Shown here: in pieces, positions 20,504-32,480 of the stretch
Position numbering within the stretch: the stretch's first letter is position 1
Layout: every line of letters starts with the position of its first letter
Source: Hemicordylus capensis
Taxonomy: Eukaryota; Chordata; Lepidosauria; Squamata; Cordylidae
Assembly: GCF_027244095.1 (NCBI RefSeq)
Contig: NC_069658.1
Span: forward strand, 414,806,687 to 414,870,686
DNA: 64,000 nucleotides
Direction of reading: 5' to 3'
Translations under genes and position numbers: made by a program
The notes under the pieces: model-generated
Told to the model about the DNA's origin: nothing
Databases searched by the model: none
The model's input: the letters and a program-made list of their open reading frames with translations, nothing else

Positions 20504-21559
20504 GTTAGAGGTGTGTGTGGCCTGGCAGATTGGTAAAAATGGTTGTAGGCTGGTGAACTTATTTGGAAAACTGTGTTAAGGAGATCTGAAAGGCAAACAT
20601 CAAGAGGTTAAGCAGCCCCTCTTCTGTCTCATGGAGCTGATCCATCTCCCCCTTCTTGTTCTCCTTTTGCAGGGCTTGATGAATTCCAGATGTGGGAAAG
20701 CCCAGCTGTGAGTTCATGAAGGTTAATGGCCTGCAGCTCCTTCCCACTTCACTGGGGGCTTGTTTTTTTGGGGGGGGGGTTGGTAGTAACAATATATGTT
20801 AGGGATAAAGTTTGTGACTAATTAAAAAGTTCGTGGGGAGTGGGAATGGTGAGTGTCTTGGGGATGTTTCCATGGTGACTAGTGCATGACTAACCCATCT
20901 GCATGCCTGATGACAAAGGCATTCTGGTCTGGCTGAAGCAGGACTTCAAAAACAGCACAGCAAGCACCTGGGGATCTGGGCAAGCCTTTGATAAGTAAAA
21001 GAAGTAACCAATTGAAGGGCGTTGCAAAGAAATGAACTAAAATCCTTCCTTTGTTTAGCAAACTGATAAGATGCCTAATGAGATCATATGGGCTTGTGCA
21101 GTCCCCCTCCCTTTACTGAAATAGCAGCTGTAGAGTGGGCATGCGTGCAGCAAAGTGGGAGAGAGACGATCACCATGGCCCTGATGAACATGTTGGCTTC
21201 CCCCTCTATTTGTCATCAGGAAAATGTTCCCAGGCCGGTGGAGGCCCCAGACCTCCGTGTGCCTGAGGCAGGGATGTGTACTCAAACGCTTCTTCCTCAG
21301 CTTTGCAGCAGCAAGAGCCACCACCACCTGATTGGGTGCAAGCCATGTGCTGCTAGGCTTCTTATGAAAAGAGGGATGGCGCAGAAGAGGAGATGTCACT
21401 CTGTAAAGCACTTCCAGTACTCGCTTGTCCTTTCCATATTTCCTATACTGCTCCCTCACGCTTTTCTTAACCAGAATGCGGTGCCCCCTGAGTCAAGCAG
21501 CGGCAGGTGCCATTGCTACATAGAAAGAGGAGGAGGACTGAACATGTTCTGGAACAGCC
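18021..21559. other. Intergenic stretch with microsatellites, no gene
   Basis: Contains a G run at 18389-18397, a (CTA)n run at 19341-19362, a poly-G run at about 19446, a diverged short repeat at 20112-20185, and a (CA)n run with CG steps at about 20466-20500. The 273-codon open frame beginning at 21088 is not a gene: its last third is L1-derived (next entry but one) and the rest shows no domain. Confidence 0.55.
20466..20500. repeat. (CA)n microsatellite
   Basis: Begins with alternating CG/CA steps and becomes pure CA. The purine-pyrimidine alternation has Z-DNA-forming potential. Confidence 0.9.
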
Positions 21560-21684
21560 TCACTCAACAAAGAGCTGCTCACATGGTGTTGGGTGGAAGG
21601 GATGGCGGGGGTTATTTTGCCACCCCCACCAGTGCTCGGATAATCTGCAGCTTGAGGCAACTTCCTCAACTCACCTCATGGAAG

Positions 21685-21905
21685 GTCTGCTCCTGCTTCA
21701 AGCTCACTCATAGATGGTACTTGGCTTTTCTCAGACAACACCATATTAACAAACCCACAAATGCTGAGTGCTGGAGAGGATGTGGTGAAAAGGGGTACAT
21801 TTTTAGGACATGTGAAGGAGCTGTGATGCTTAAAAAACCTCTTGAGGAAATGTTTTTGAGAAATTTCAAAAATGACAATGTTGGAAATAACACCAGTCCC
21901 TGTGT
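21685..21905 (+). mobile_element. L1 LINE fragment, C-terminal end of ORF2
   Basis: The frame reads KLTHRWYLAFLRQHHINK, then AECWRGCGEKGYIFRTCEGA and KKPLEEMFL. This matches the L1 ORF2 C-terminal pattern (RWY-x-P-x-L ... CWRCG-x-KGT-x-FH-x-WW-C ... FW-x-x-I), with several family Cys/Trp positions lost. It is an old, decayed fragment. Confidence 0.7.
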
Positions 21906-22084
21906 TTGAGGATCCCTCACAACTACTTTCTTCACAAGGATCTTATTCCTCTTTTCTTGCTAGCAGCATGCTTAGAGACGCACTGGGGGAAAATCAGATT
22001 AGTTGTCATTGGAGTATGGCATCAGAGAGGTTGCTTTATTAGAACAAGTTGTTTTAGTAAGAACTAATCTGTCTACTTTCCTTT

Positions 22085-22375
22085 CACTATCCCTGCAACA
22101 GGACTAAATTTGGTCCAGATCGGTTAGGCAGTTCAGAAGTTAGCACACTTGTGCCTCAGATGTTCACGTGTCCACCATCTTAAATCAGGGTGGATGACAT
22201 CATCACAAATTATGCCAATGAGGGGTCCCTACAACTGTACCCAATCTGGTTCATATTGGTCCAGGCATTGCGAAGTTGAAAGTGGGAGACACACACACAC
22301 GGAATGCTAGATGATCTCCTAAGCCTACTGGCTAAAAACTGACTAACAAGATTAGATCAGGAAAAAGGTCTCACA
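22085..22375 (-). repeat. Inverted relative of the tandem-unit element at 16255-17060
   Basis: The reverse complement contains CCAGTAGGCTTAGGAGATCA, GCAATGCCTGGACCA, GGGTACAGTTGTAGGGAC, GATGATGTCATCCACCCTGA and GAGGCACAAGTGTGCTAACT in the same order as the + copy. It carries one full unit instead of about five. Shared non-tandem sequence extends past the array on at least one side. Confidence 0.75.
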
Positions 22376-24194
22376 AATCCAGATACTTTTATTGCAGGAT
22401 AGTTCATACATAATGAAGTATGAAACTTCATTTCATATATAAACAATACTGAATCGTTCTTGCTGCCACCACTATCTACTTGCAGCACCTTCTGGAAGGT
22501 TCTGTTTGGACGACTGTTTGGTGAACATTCTGTGGACTGGCCTTTAGACTTTCCATACTTACAGCCTTAAAATACTCCCTTCCTGTTTGCACTGCAGCCT
22601 CTTCTAATGTTTGTATTGCTGTTGGAAACAAAAAATATTAAAAAGCTCCTCAAAGCTGCTATAAGTCCTGCAAGGGAACTTCTATTGGCACCAATAGAAA
22701 TGTCCCTCCCGGGACTGATAGCAACTTACTGATAGCAAGAATAATTATGCACCCTTTGAGTCATCCACACTGTGTGTTGCTGTGCAATTCGCTGTTCTGA
22801 GTGCTTAATCCTGACTGGGGGTGGGTGGGAAGCCAGCCCATGCAGTGACTTCAGGAGATACATAGGCAACTTCTTCTGAGGGCAAGTAATTCTGCTGTGT
22901 CCCAGCACTGGGAGTGATTGATTCAATAGTCAATTCATCTTTGCCCAATGCAGCACAATTACCCACTCACAGCAGTGATTAATTGGAGGCAGGCCAGCCC
23001 AGATCAGTGACTCACACAGAGATGCATAGTCCAGACTCTGTGCATCCAGACTAGTTAGTTATTATTTAATATCATTGGAATCAATGAGATTTTAGTAATG
23101 ACTGGATTCCCATTCATTTAAATGGGACATGATTAACTTAGCCTGGGTGCTGATCTTTATTTGTTTAATTTAGTTGCTAGCAGCACACTCATCTATGCTG
23201 GCACAAAGCTTGAGAATGTTAATGTTTTAATTCCTGTCTTTCTGTGCTTTTATTGTATTTTAGTGCATGACTTTATTATTTTACCTGAACACTTCCTTGG
23301 GGGTTTCTGTTGAAGGGTAGCTAATACATGCACAAATCAAAAGAATTAATTTCCTCCTTTTTGGACAAGCCTGCACAAGAGTGATGGACAAGTTTGTATA
23401 AATAAATTCCAGTGGAATAGCCGCAAAGGCGGATAGTCTCCTGTGTGTGTAATCATTTTATAGAAAGGGGAATTTCAGAAAATGCAGTTTCTCTAACCCC
23501 TGCGTTAACAAGCTGCAACTGCTGGAATCTGCTCTCCTTCTGCACGACTCTTAAGCATATAGGAATCCTGTCCTCTTTTGCAGCTCATTTAATGATAGTG
23601 AAAATTCCAAGTTTTTGACACATCTGCAGGGGAGCAGCTTTTGGGCTCTGCACTATTTGCTGTTCTAGCAAATAACTTTGCTTCATTGCCCACATCCTTC
23701 CTCTTAAGTGGGGAAAGAATGTTCAAGGAGGAATAAAGTGCCAGCTCAGGACTTGGGGTTTCAATTAATTGCTATGCCACAAACTTCCTATCTGATTTTG
23801 GGTGAATCACTTACAGGGTGTGCATCTGCTCCTTGTTTGTAATAATTGTCCTGATTAGAGTGGAATGCCTTATTTAGAAGCATATGTGATCACCGCTCTT
23901 TCTCTCTCTCTCACGATACATAAGAGGCATGTGCACACACATACCAAGTTTATGAATATATATGCAAATGTTTATCATACAAACATGTAGTTATTCTTAC
24001 TTATACTGCAGAAGTCCATATGTGTGGCCTCTCTATCAGTCTAAGACAAACGGAGCAAAGGAGAAGATTCTGTTCCTCTTCCATATACAAGCCAGCTTAC
24101 TCATCTTCTAGGAGCAGGAAGGGAGGGCATCTTTGAGCCAGACCTTGCCAATTTTCCATAGACAGTAAACTTGTTTCTAAAGAAGGACTGGTGC
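22376..24194. other. Intergenic stretch, nothing recognised
   Basis: AT-rich. No gene, no clear transposon. A diverged copy of the short repeat noted at 12398 lies near 23057-23150. Confidence 0.5.
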
Positions 24195-24440
24195 TGGGGT
24201 TCCATAGGCTCCAACTGTCCCTGTCTACTAGAGACAATCCCTATATTCCTGGAATCTATCCCAGATAAATAGTCCCTGTTTTTGTCTCTTGGGGATGCCA
24301 TGTTCAATTCCCCCCACCCCCTCATATGAGTTGCTGAAGTTGTCATTTTTCAGGATTTGGAAAAGACTCCCCAGAGTCTCCAGAAATCTCCCAGTTGGTA
24401 GCTGGTTACATCATCTCTCTAGTGCACCTGCATGTAAAAT
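24195..24440. repeat. Unnamed interspersed repeat, copy 1
   Basis: Shares ordered blocks with 49590-49860: a GGCKCCAAYTGTCCC-type start, CCTATATT, ATCTRTCCCWGATAAAT, ATGCCWTGTTCAAT, CATTYTTCAGGAT and CCCCAGAGTSTC. No terminal repeats recognised and no coding. Confidence 0.6.
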
Positions 24441-24632
24441 GGTGCACAAAGCTAAGGCACTCTAGGGCAATGCAGAACATACAACACATGGAATCCACTC
24501 TTCAGCCATGTGTCATGTTGGGTAGGGGGCAAGGGTAATAATTCTTAGTATGGAAACGTTGCTACAAGTGCATCCCTATTTTTATCTGCAATATGTTGGA
24601 GGTCATGAACTTGGCTCATCTGCTTTGGTAAT

Positions 24633-25137
24633 TGTTGGGAATTCTCTCTGGTAAGAGAATCCCTTTCTCATTATAGCAGAGTGCACAGAGGCACAACACA
24701 GCGGAATTTAGTTTGGCATGCATGTATACTGAGGGTAAAGTAACTTGGAGCCAGTTCATAGTTTCAAATCAATATAAATGGCATTTATTAGAGAACTCCA
24801 TTCTAGACTGGAAAGTGAGGAGTTAGGATCTCTAATCTAGCTAGCTAGCTAGATGCAGATGGATTCTGCATCTCTGCACACATGGTGCAGGGGAGAGGAG
24901 CTTGCTTGCATGTTGCAAGGTAGAAGGAACAGGAAGAGAAAGGAGGAGAGGAAGGAAGCGGCTGGAAGGAAGGAAGTGTCCCTGCGAGTAGCAATCTGCA
25001 TTCCAAAGGGATAGAGTCAGAGAAGTAGAGAAGGGATGACCAATGTCTTGACCCGTTGGGTCAAGCCCTCTGACTCACTAGTCTGTCCTCCACTGTTATT
25101 GAGACAAGAGACAGCGCAAAGTCCTTCACTTCCAACA
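24633..25137 (-). repeat. 3' LTR of the Ty1/copia fossil
   Basis: Begins TGTTGGGAATTC and ends CTTCCAACA as read on +, giving the usual TG...CA ends with a short inverted repeat. It includes a (CTAG)n patch at about 24836-24852. Confidence 0.93.
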
Positions 25138-28100
25138 CCCCCTCTCGATGTCTTGTGACTCAGTTCACAAGATTCATTTTCTTTCTCAGCTTTTCAAAGC
25201 AGGGTCTTGGTAGTGGCTTTGTGAGTATATCTGCAAGCATTTCATTTGTTGGGCAGTAGATCAGCTTGATTAGTCCATCCTTTTGCAGATTTCTCACTAC
25301 ATGGTACTTCACATCAATATGCTTGGTACGCCTCTTTACATCTTCTTGTTTGGAGAGTTGAATGCAGCTTTGGTTGTCTTCATACACTGGTATGGGCTGT
25401 GGTACATCTGTTCCTAGATCTTTCAGTAGTTGACACAGCCATTGTATCTCATGACAGCCCTGTGCAGCTGATACATATTCTGCTTCAGTGGTTGATGCTG
25501 CTGTTATGTCTTGCTTGGTGCTTGACCAGCTTATGGCTCCATCTCCATAGAAAATTATGTGACTGCTGGTGGATTTCCTTTCTGTTAGGTCTCCACCCCA
25601 GTCTGCATCTATGTATGCGTCTGGTTTTGGTTGACTGTTAGCTGGTAGCTTGAGCTTAAAGTGTGCAGTGCCCTTTAGGTACCTAACAAGTCTCTTAATC
25701 GCTTTCCAGTCCTTGACTGTTGGTGATGCATTCTTTCTGCAAAGTAAGCCAACTGCTGTACTAATATCTGGCCTAGTGAGTGTACTAATGTATAAAAGCT
25801 TACCCAATGCTTCACGATGTCTATGATTGTCAGATAGTGGCTCAGTTTGATCTTCTTGCTTTATGTATTTCACTTCCATTGGAGTTGGTGTAGGATTTAC
25901 ATCTTCCAGTCTGAGCAGGTTTATCAAGTCTTTAATTTTCTGTTCTTGGTTGATGAGGAAACTTCCTTCTTTCTCTCTTTGTACTTGAATGCCCAAGTAG
26001 TGTGCAATGTTGCCAGTTCGCTTGACTTCCACATCTCTGTTCAGATGATGCATTGCTGACTTTCACATCTCTGTTCAGATGATGCATTGCATTGCAGACA
26101 TTTCCTTGCTGTCATCTAGATTCTCATAGGCAAGAATCAAATCATCAACATACGCCAAAATGTAAGTCCATTTGTCATCTCTGCATTTCATGTACAGGCA
26201 GGGATCAGCTTCTGTTCTTTTGAAGTTTGCTTGAAGTTGCATATAATTTAGTTTTGTGTTCCATGCTCTGGCAGCCTGTTTTAAACCATAAATGCTCTTT
26301 TGCAGTTTGCATACAAGGTCCTCTTTGCCTTTCTCTAAGAAACCTGGTGGTTGTTGCATGTAAATATCCTCTTCTAGTTCGCCATGCAAGAATGCAGTTT
26401 TCACGTCTAGGTGTTCAACATGCATTCCTTTGCTAACAGCAACACTTCACAGAGTCCTTACTGTGGTGTGTTTTAACCACTGGTGCAAATGTTTCATCAT
26501 AATCTTCTCTATATTGTTGTGAATATCCTTTTGCTACTAATCTAGCTTTGTAGTGCTGAGTCTCACCATCAGCATCATGTTTGAGTTTGAAAACCCATTT
26601 GCAGCCTATAACTTTCCTTCCTTGAGGCAACTTAGTAAGAGTCCAGGTTTTGTTTTTCTGTAGAGCCTCAAGCTCTTCAATTGCAGCTTGTTTCCACTTC
26701 TGGGCTGCTGGTTGTGGTAGCTGGGATATTTCCTCCCATGATGAAGGTTCTGGTTGTTCCGCCGTTCTTGCGAGGTAGGACAATCTTGGGGCTGGAACAC
26801 ATCTGTTTGAGCATGTTGATCGCCTCACCTCATCCTCTGTGGTCTCTCCCATTATGTCTGGTGCATCTGTTGGATCGCTGGGTGTCTCTGTGTCGAGCGT
26901 GGTTGGATCTGGATCTGCTGTCCTCTCCTCCTCAATTCCTCTGAGATCAGGAAGCATAATCCAGTCGTCAGCATGTTTGGTCTTGTTGCTTGCTTTGGTG
27001 TAGGCCCCCTCTGAAGATGTAGCTCTTTCATTCTCATCAAAATACACCGATCTGCTTATGGTTATCTTGGTGTCAGGATCTAGAATTCTGTACCCTTTGG
27101 ATTGCGCTGAGTAGCCTACAAAAATCCCTTTTGTGGCCCTAGCCCCTAACTTAGTCCTTTTCCCCTTTGGGATGTATGAGTAAGCCGTGCTTCCAAAGAC
27201 ACGCAAATGTGTCATGGATGGCTTATGACCATGCCAACGTTCATATGGTGTTGTTCCTACAGGCTTTGTATGCATTCTGTTTTGTTTGTATGTAGCAGTC
27301 ATGATGCCTTCTCCCCTGAGTTTCTGTGGGAGGTGTGCGTCAGCAAGCATGCATCTTACCATGTCCAGGAGGCTTCTGTTCTCTGACACTTCATTCTGTG
27401 AAGCTACCGTGGTTTGATGCACGATTCCATGTTCTCTCAGGAACTGCTGTGTGGCGCTGGACATATACTCTTCTCCATCGTCTGTGCACAGGATCTTTGG
27501 CTTCCGCCCAAATTTGTGCCACGTAGTCCTGGAGTTTCTCGAGCATTTGTGATTTCTCCTTTAGTAGAAATACAAACGTGTATAGTAAGAAATCGTCTAT
27601 GAATGTGAGAAAATATTTGAAATTACCTATGGTTGCTGGTAGTGGTCCAGATATATCGCTGTGGATCAGCTCCAGGGGTCTTCTGGTCTTCCTTTCATTC
27701 TGCTTAGGAAATGGCTTGTTAACTGCTTTGGACTCAAGACAACAAACACAGTTAGTCACAATGTCACATGGTACAAAATCAATGCCATCAGCTAATCCCT
27801 TTTCCTTCATGTTCTGGATTGACTCATAGCTCCTGTGTCCCAGGCGTCTATGCCACAGTTGCAAGCAGTTTTCATGAAGGCATGACTTAGCAAGGTTCAC
27901 TTCATTGGGCTAGCATGCTTCAGGTTTGGACCGGGCTGGCATTTCTCTGTCTGTCTTTGATACAGGTTTTGCTCCTGCACGCTGTACAGGCCTTTGCATT
28001 CAGAGCCTACAAGGCAAACTTCTCCATTCTGGGTAACAACACATTGTCCATTTCTAATATATAGTTCACAGCCTTGTTTCTCTAGCTTGGATATTGAAAG

Positions 28101-29100
28101 CAAGGAGCTTGAGAAGTCAGGGATATACAAAACATCTCTCACAAAAAATGGTTTAACTGATCCATCTAATAACTTGCAATACAAAATTCCTTCACTTTTC
28201 TTCTTTGCTTTAATTGTAGTATTATTGCCCAAATGAACAATCTCTTCAGGAATATCAAACAGTTCAGTATAGAAACTTAAATTATTCAAGATATGAACTG
28301 TGGAACCTGTGTCCAGAATAAAATTTTCATCGACTTGCATCAAGCAAACATTGAAATTCTTATTTGAATCTGTATGCTTAAAATCCTTATTTAAATTTCT
28401 CTCAGTAAAATCAACTCTTGTCTGATTCTTGGGACAGTTCGCCACCTTGTGGCCAAACTGGTTACACAGAAAACATCTAAAGGCATTAGTCCCAGTTGGC
28501 CTCAATCCAGGAGCAGTCTCCCTGCTGGCGGTCATGTGACCTCTCTCTCTTGATTGAGTTCCCTTGGCAATGAAGCCAGACCTTTTGGTATGCAAATGTG
28601 GGGGGCCCATGCGGTTTCCTCTTGCAGCATTCCCTCCCCACCTTGGGTTTCCTCCTCTGGAATGACCAATTGTTGCTTTAAGAGCAAAGTTATTTGCCAA
28701 TTCACCTTCATAGCGAGAATTCAAAACTTTCCTTCTGTTTGCCTCAGAAGATATTGTTTCCACTGCTTTCTCACAGGTTAGAGTGGTGTGGACTTCCCCA
28801 TTTTTCTTTAGCAGTTTTCTCAGAAGCTGTAGTTCCATCTGCAGGGGGCGTCTTCCTCAGTTACTTTCTGGAGTCCTTCTGCTCTCAATGCAATCCTTAG
28901 TCGGGTTTTCCATTCCAAGTAATTGCCTGGGTTCAGGATCGTCAGCCTGAGCTTTCCCTCTAGGTAAGTAGCCATCCTCACTGAGCTCCAAAAAAAGGGC
29001 AGCTGCTGTAGATCAGCAATTCAAAGTGTCCACGCTAGATCTCACTGGATCTCCTGGAACAAACCTAACTCTTTAGTTGCAGTACACGCAGCTCAAAATA

Positions 29101-29114
29101 CTGGGCCCATAACC
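29101..29114 (-). promoter_or_regulatory. Primer-binding site of the Ty1/copia fossil (tRNAi-Met anticodon arm)
   Basis: The + strand reads CTGGGCCCATAACC, the anticodon stem-loop of eukaryotic initiator tRNA-Met with CAT at its centre. It lies immediately inside the 5' LTR. Drosophila copia is known to prime from an internal tRNAi-Met fragment through the same sequence. Confidence 0.9.
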
Positions 29115-29612
29115 TACTGGGAATTCTCTCTGGTAAGAGAATCCCTTTTTCATTATAGCAGAGTGCACAGAGGCACAACACAGTGGATTTAGTTTGGCAT
29201 GTGTGTATGCTGAGAGTAAAGTAACTTGGAGCCAGTTCACAGTTTCAAATTAATATGAATGGTATTTATTAGAGAGCTCAATTCTAGACAGGAAAGTGAG
29301 GAGTTAGGATCTCTAATCTAGCTAGCTAGCTGGATGCAGATGGATTCTGCATTTCTGCACACATGGTGCAGGGGAGAGGAGCTTGCTTGCATGTTGCAAG
29401 GTAGAAGGAACAGGAAGAGAAGGGAGAAGAGGAAGGAAGCGGCTGGAAGGAAGGAAGTGTCCCTAAGAGTAGCGATCTACATTCCAAAGGGATAGTGTCA
29501 GAGCAGTAGAGAAGGGATGACCAATGTCTTGACCCTCTAACCCTCTGACTCACTAGTCTGTCCTCCACTGTTATTGAGACAAGAGACAGCGCAAAGTCCT
29601 TCACTTCCAAGA
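29115..29612 (-). repeat. 5' LTR of the Ty1/copia fossil
   Basis: Alignable over its whole length with 24633-25137. The target duplication GTAAT follows at 29613. Confidence 0.92.
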
Positions 29613-29745
29613 GTAATAAGCTGGCATAATGTGCTCTACATGCACCTTATTGCCTGTGCTCTATTTGTGGTATGCTTATAGTCAGAATTGTATGCTATGC
29701 CTCCCAGGTTGCTTGCTCATGCCCGTTACACATTCATAGGCATGA

Positions 29746-30600
29746 GCAGGGGTGGCTCCTCCCATGAGGCGAGATGAGGCTAGGGCCTCAGTGAACATGC
29801 AGGCCCTCCCAGCTGTTGTCACCCCACCTGCCTGGTGTTGGCCCCAGTATCACCCCTCCTCTGCTGCCAGGGCCACCTCTCTTCCTGGCTCTTTTCCTTT
29901 GCTGACCCTGCCACCTGAGATGGAGCCCACTGATGCCACCCCCTTTACTCTTTCCCTCTCCTCCCCCTCCTGGAACATGCTCTGCTGGCCTGGTCCTCTG
30001 GTGCCAGCTCCCTCTTTCCCCTTGCCAGTATCCAGCTCCCAGGACATGCTCTGCCTGCTCACCGCATCTGGCTTTGCCCACTGGTCCTTCCGTTACTTGG
30101 CACCACTGCCACCTGGACTGACAGACAGACAGACAGACAGCAGGGACAGGCTCACCAGCACCCATAACTTGCTCACAGTCTCCTCAGCAATGCACTTGTC
30201 CACTGCCTTCTTTTTCTCTATTTCCTGTTCCAGGAAAGGAGGACTACCATTCTGTGGAATATCTGAGTGGAGGAGATGAAGGCAGCGGAGAAATGTGGTG
30301 TAGCCTTCCTGCTGCTGATGGAGTGGCACCACAACCAACAGAGGGTTCAGCAGGGCAAAACTGGGTGAGCATGCCCTGAGCACACCCTGCGGTGAGGGAA
30401 CCAGCAAGGGGGAATAGGGAAGAGGGCCAGTGCCCGGGGGGTGAGGCCAGCAGAACATTCTTTGGAAAGAGGAGGCGAGGGAATGAGAGAAGAAGGATGG
30501 TGTCAGTGGGTGGGTGGGGTGGGGTGGAACTGGAAAAGGCATCCAGTGGCCACTATTTGGCTTCCAGTGACATGCCTGAGATCAGTATGTGAGTTTTCCC
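29746..30600. other. G+C-rich block, possibly a decayed transposon
   Basis: Starts near CAGGGGTGGCTCCT, which resembles a hAT terminus, but I see no matching right end. Left (29970-30080) and right (30340-30460, reversed) parts share phrases such as CATGCTC and TTCCCCCTTGCTGG-like blocks, suggesting loose inverted symmetry. A (CAGA)n run sits at 30119-30141. Open frames on both strands follow from high G+C and show no domain. Confidence 0.35.
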
Positions 30601-30665
30601 AAGTGATTTTGTTTGTTATGCTTGTGGAGTCTCCAAGATTGCCAGCTTTTCCAGCAGCCTCTATA

Positions 30666-30786
30666 CAGGGCTGTCCTTAGGGGAGGGCAAGCACGGTGAC
30701 CACCTGGGCCCCACTCTTGTTGCTGCCATTAAAATTAACTAGAAGGGGGCCCCACACCCCACCAGGGTTCTCTAAGGACACCCCTG
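30666..30786. mobile_element. Small hAT MITE (121 bp) with 8-bp target duplication
   Basis: Terminal inverted repeats CAGGGCTGTCCTTAG and CTAAGGACACCCCTG. Flanks CCTCTATA (30658-30665) and CCTCTGTA (30787-30794) differ at one base. Confidence 0.85.
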
Positions 30787-31371
30787 CCTCTGTAGCTTAG
30801 TCTGCAGCAATTATCAGGTGAGAACATTTACCGTATATCCATGCTGTGAAAGACCTGCTAAATCCTGCATATCATACCACTGTTAATAGCACGGTTACAG
30901 AGGCCAGTTGAAAACTTGGAAGTCTTAGACTCAAGTCATTTGTTTCTTAATTTGGACTGGAGAAACATTCACAATAACTTCATTTGGGAAATATTTGGAG
31001 TGGACGCAGTGGCGGCTGGTGCTTCCTGGGATGGTGGGGGTGGGGGTGGGGAGGCGCAGCGCTAGGCAGGTTATATGATGGGTAGAGCCACAGGTAGTGA
31101 GAGGTGGAGCCAATGGTGGGCAGCTGCGGAGGTGGAGCCAGGACTGGGTGGGTGCCTTAACAATCACTGGCAAAATGTAGATTTATAGCGAATGAGTGTG
31201 ATCAAAATACAAACACAGACACAAGCACATAAATCTCAATTGCTCATCAGCAGAGATACAGAGAAATATGGAAAGCATCAGTTGCTTCATAGTGCTTAAG
31301 AGGACCAAAGTAGTGTATAGATTTGTATGTAACAGGGCAGGATAAAAACACAAGCATGCACACACAACTGT

Positions 31372-31467
31372 ACAAGCCACAAGTAAAGCACCAACCAGCT
31401 ACAAGAAGCTGCTTCTGTGTAGCGTAAATGCATTCTGAAGTCACCAGGACAGCTCTGTCTGCCTGAT
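31372..31467. repeat. Local direct repeat, copy A (copy B at 32487-32569)
   Basis: AAGCCACA-GTAAAGCA, ACCAGCTACAA, AATGCATTCTGAAGT and CAGCTCT-CCTGCCT are shared in order with 32487-32569, about 1.1 kb apart. The Tigger-like element and a SINE lie between. Confidence 0.6.
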
Positions 31468-31469
31468 TA

Positions 31470-31976
31470 CAGTCATCCCTTGCCAACTGCGAGGGTTCTG
31501 TTCTGGCAAAACCTTGCCATTGGCAAATTTGTGATTGGTAAGCAATTGAAATTAGTGGGAACCAGAGGGTTAGGGGAACTGCAGTTACAAAAAGACCAAA
31601 AAACCAAAGGAACAAAAATGCACACACACACAAGCCAAAAATCACCCAGGAACCCTTAAAACCACCAAGAATAAGCAAGAGGAGTGAGCAAATTGTACCT
31701 CTGGAAACTAATGACCCCCCCCACACACAAATTGCTCAAAGGCACTTTTGAACCCCCCAAACCGACTTAAAATCACTTTAAATCGCAAGGCGTTGGCAGA
31801 GTCAGCAAGAGGAATGAGTGGATTGAACCCCCCAAAATGTGGGGGACCCAAATCACTAAAAAAATCTTGCCAAACTGTGGATACTCAGGTCATGGTTGGC
31901 GAGACCAGTCACAATTTCCCAGTCGCGGATACTCAAAACCATAATTGGGGAAATCACCATCGGTGAGAGATTACTG
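31470..31976. mobile_element. Non-autonomous pogo/Tigger-like (Tc1/mariner superfamily) element
   Basis: Inverted ends CAGTCATCCCTTGCCAACTG and, reversed, CAGTAATCTCTCACCGATGG. TA dinucleotides flank both sides (31468-31469 and 31977-31978), the target duplication of this superfamily. The interior (507 bp) has no transposase frame. Inner portions show diverged inverted symmetry (GCAAGAGGAGTGAG and GCAAGAGGAATGAG recur as direct copies at about 31675 and 31806). Confidence 0.75.
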
Positions 31977-32029
31977 TATTTCATATATGAATACTACTAT
32001 GAATAAATAACAAAAACAAGAATGAACTC

Positions 32030-32480
32030 TGAGACAGTGGTTTGTGTGCTGGGCTAGGCTGGGGAAATCCAAGTTCAAATCCCCATTCAGCCATTAAAAT
32101 CACTGGGAGCATTTTCAGACAGCAGGCTTTACCGTGTGTTTACTGCAAGGTCAAAGTTGCCCAAAGACACCAACGCAAAAAGTGGCATGATATAAACTGG
32201 GCTACACTCTAATGTGCAATGAAAAACCCAAATTGTGTGTGAAGTGCTCCCTGATAGCTCACAGGGACTTCTGGGTAAATCTGGACAGTGTGTGAATGCA
32301 CACACTCCATTCTGGAAGAGATGCAAACTAAAAGCCCTGTGTGAAAAAGTTCTGGGTGACTCTGGGCCAGTCACTTATCTCTCAGCATAACCTTCTTCAT
32401 AGGGCTGTTGGAAGGATAAATATAACGATGTACACCACTCTGGGATTCTTGAAGGAAACACAGGCTATACATGTAAATAT
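32030..32480 (+). mobile_element. tRNA-derived SINE interrupted by a MITE
   Basis: Head with B box AAGTTCAAATCCCCATTCAG at 32069-32088, then after the insertion GGGTGACTCTGGGCCAGTCA and TACACCACTCTGGGATTCTT. Same family as 10076-10311, more diverged. Interrupted at 32111-32351. Confidence 0.8.
32111..32351. mobile_element. hAT-like MITE inside the SINE
   Basis: Splits the SINE so that the target CTGGGTGA appears on both sides (CTGGGAGC at 32103-32110 and CTGGGTGA at 32352-32359). Ends ATTTTCAGACAGCAGGCTTT and, reversed, TTTTTCACACAGGGCTTTTA are imperfect inverted repeats. Confidence 0.7.

Larger units (their letters stand above)
24633..29612 (-). mobile_element. Ty1/copia LTR retrotransposon fossil with both LTRs
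   Basis: Length 4,980 bp, on the reverse strand, with a 5-bp target duplication GTAAT at 24628-24632 and 29613-29617. LTRs are at 24633-25137 and 29115-29612, differing by about 5-7% by eye, so the insertion is fairly old but not ancient. Parts in copia order: gag with a CCHC zinc knuckle (about 28980-28430), protease DTGST (about 28310), integrase (about 27900-26950), reverse transcriptase with YVDDLILA (about 26650-26080) and RNase H (about 26050-25160). The primer-binding site at 29101-29114 abuts the 5' LTR and matches the anticodon arm of initiator tRNA-Met. A purine-rich tract lies just inside the 3' LTR (about 25138-25148). The coding region is broken in a handful of places. Confidence 0.95.

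Noticed and set aside
21088-21909. 273-codon open frame as a host gene
   Set aside because: Its last 70 or so residues are L1 ORF2-derived and the remainder has no domain, no splice context and atypical composition.
29752-30542. 175- and 149-codon open frames in the G+C-rich block
   Set aside because: Low-complexity Pro/Ser composition on both strands, no homology recognised, no splice signals.
31008-31180. Possible hAT end CAGTGGCGGCTGGTG
   Set aside because: No matching right end or target duplication found, so not listed as an element.
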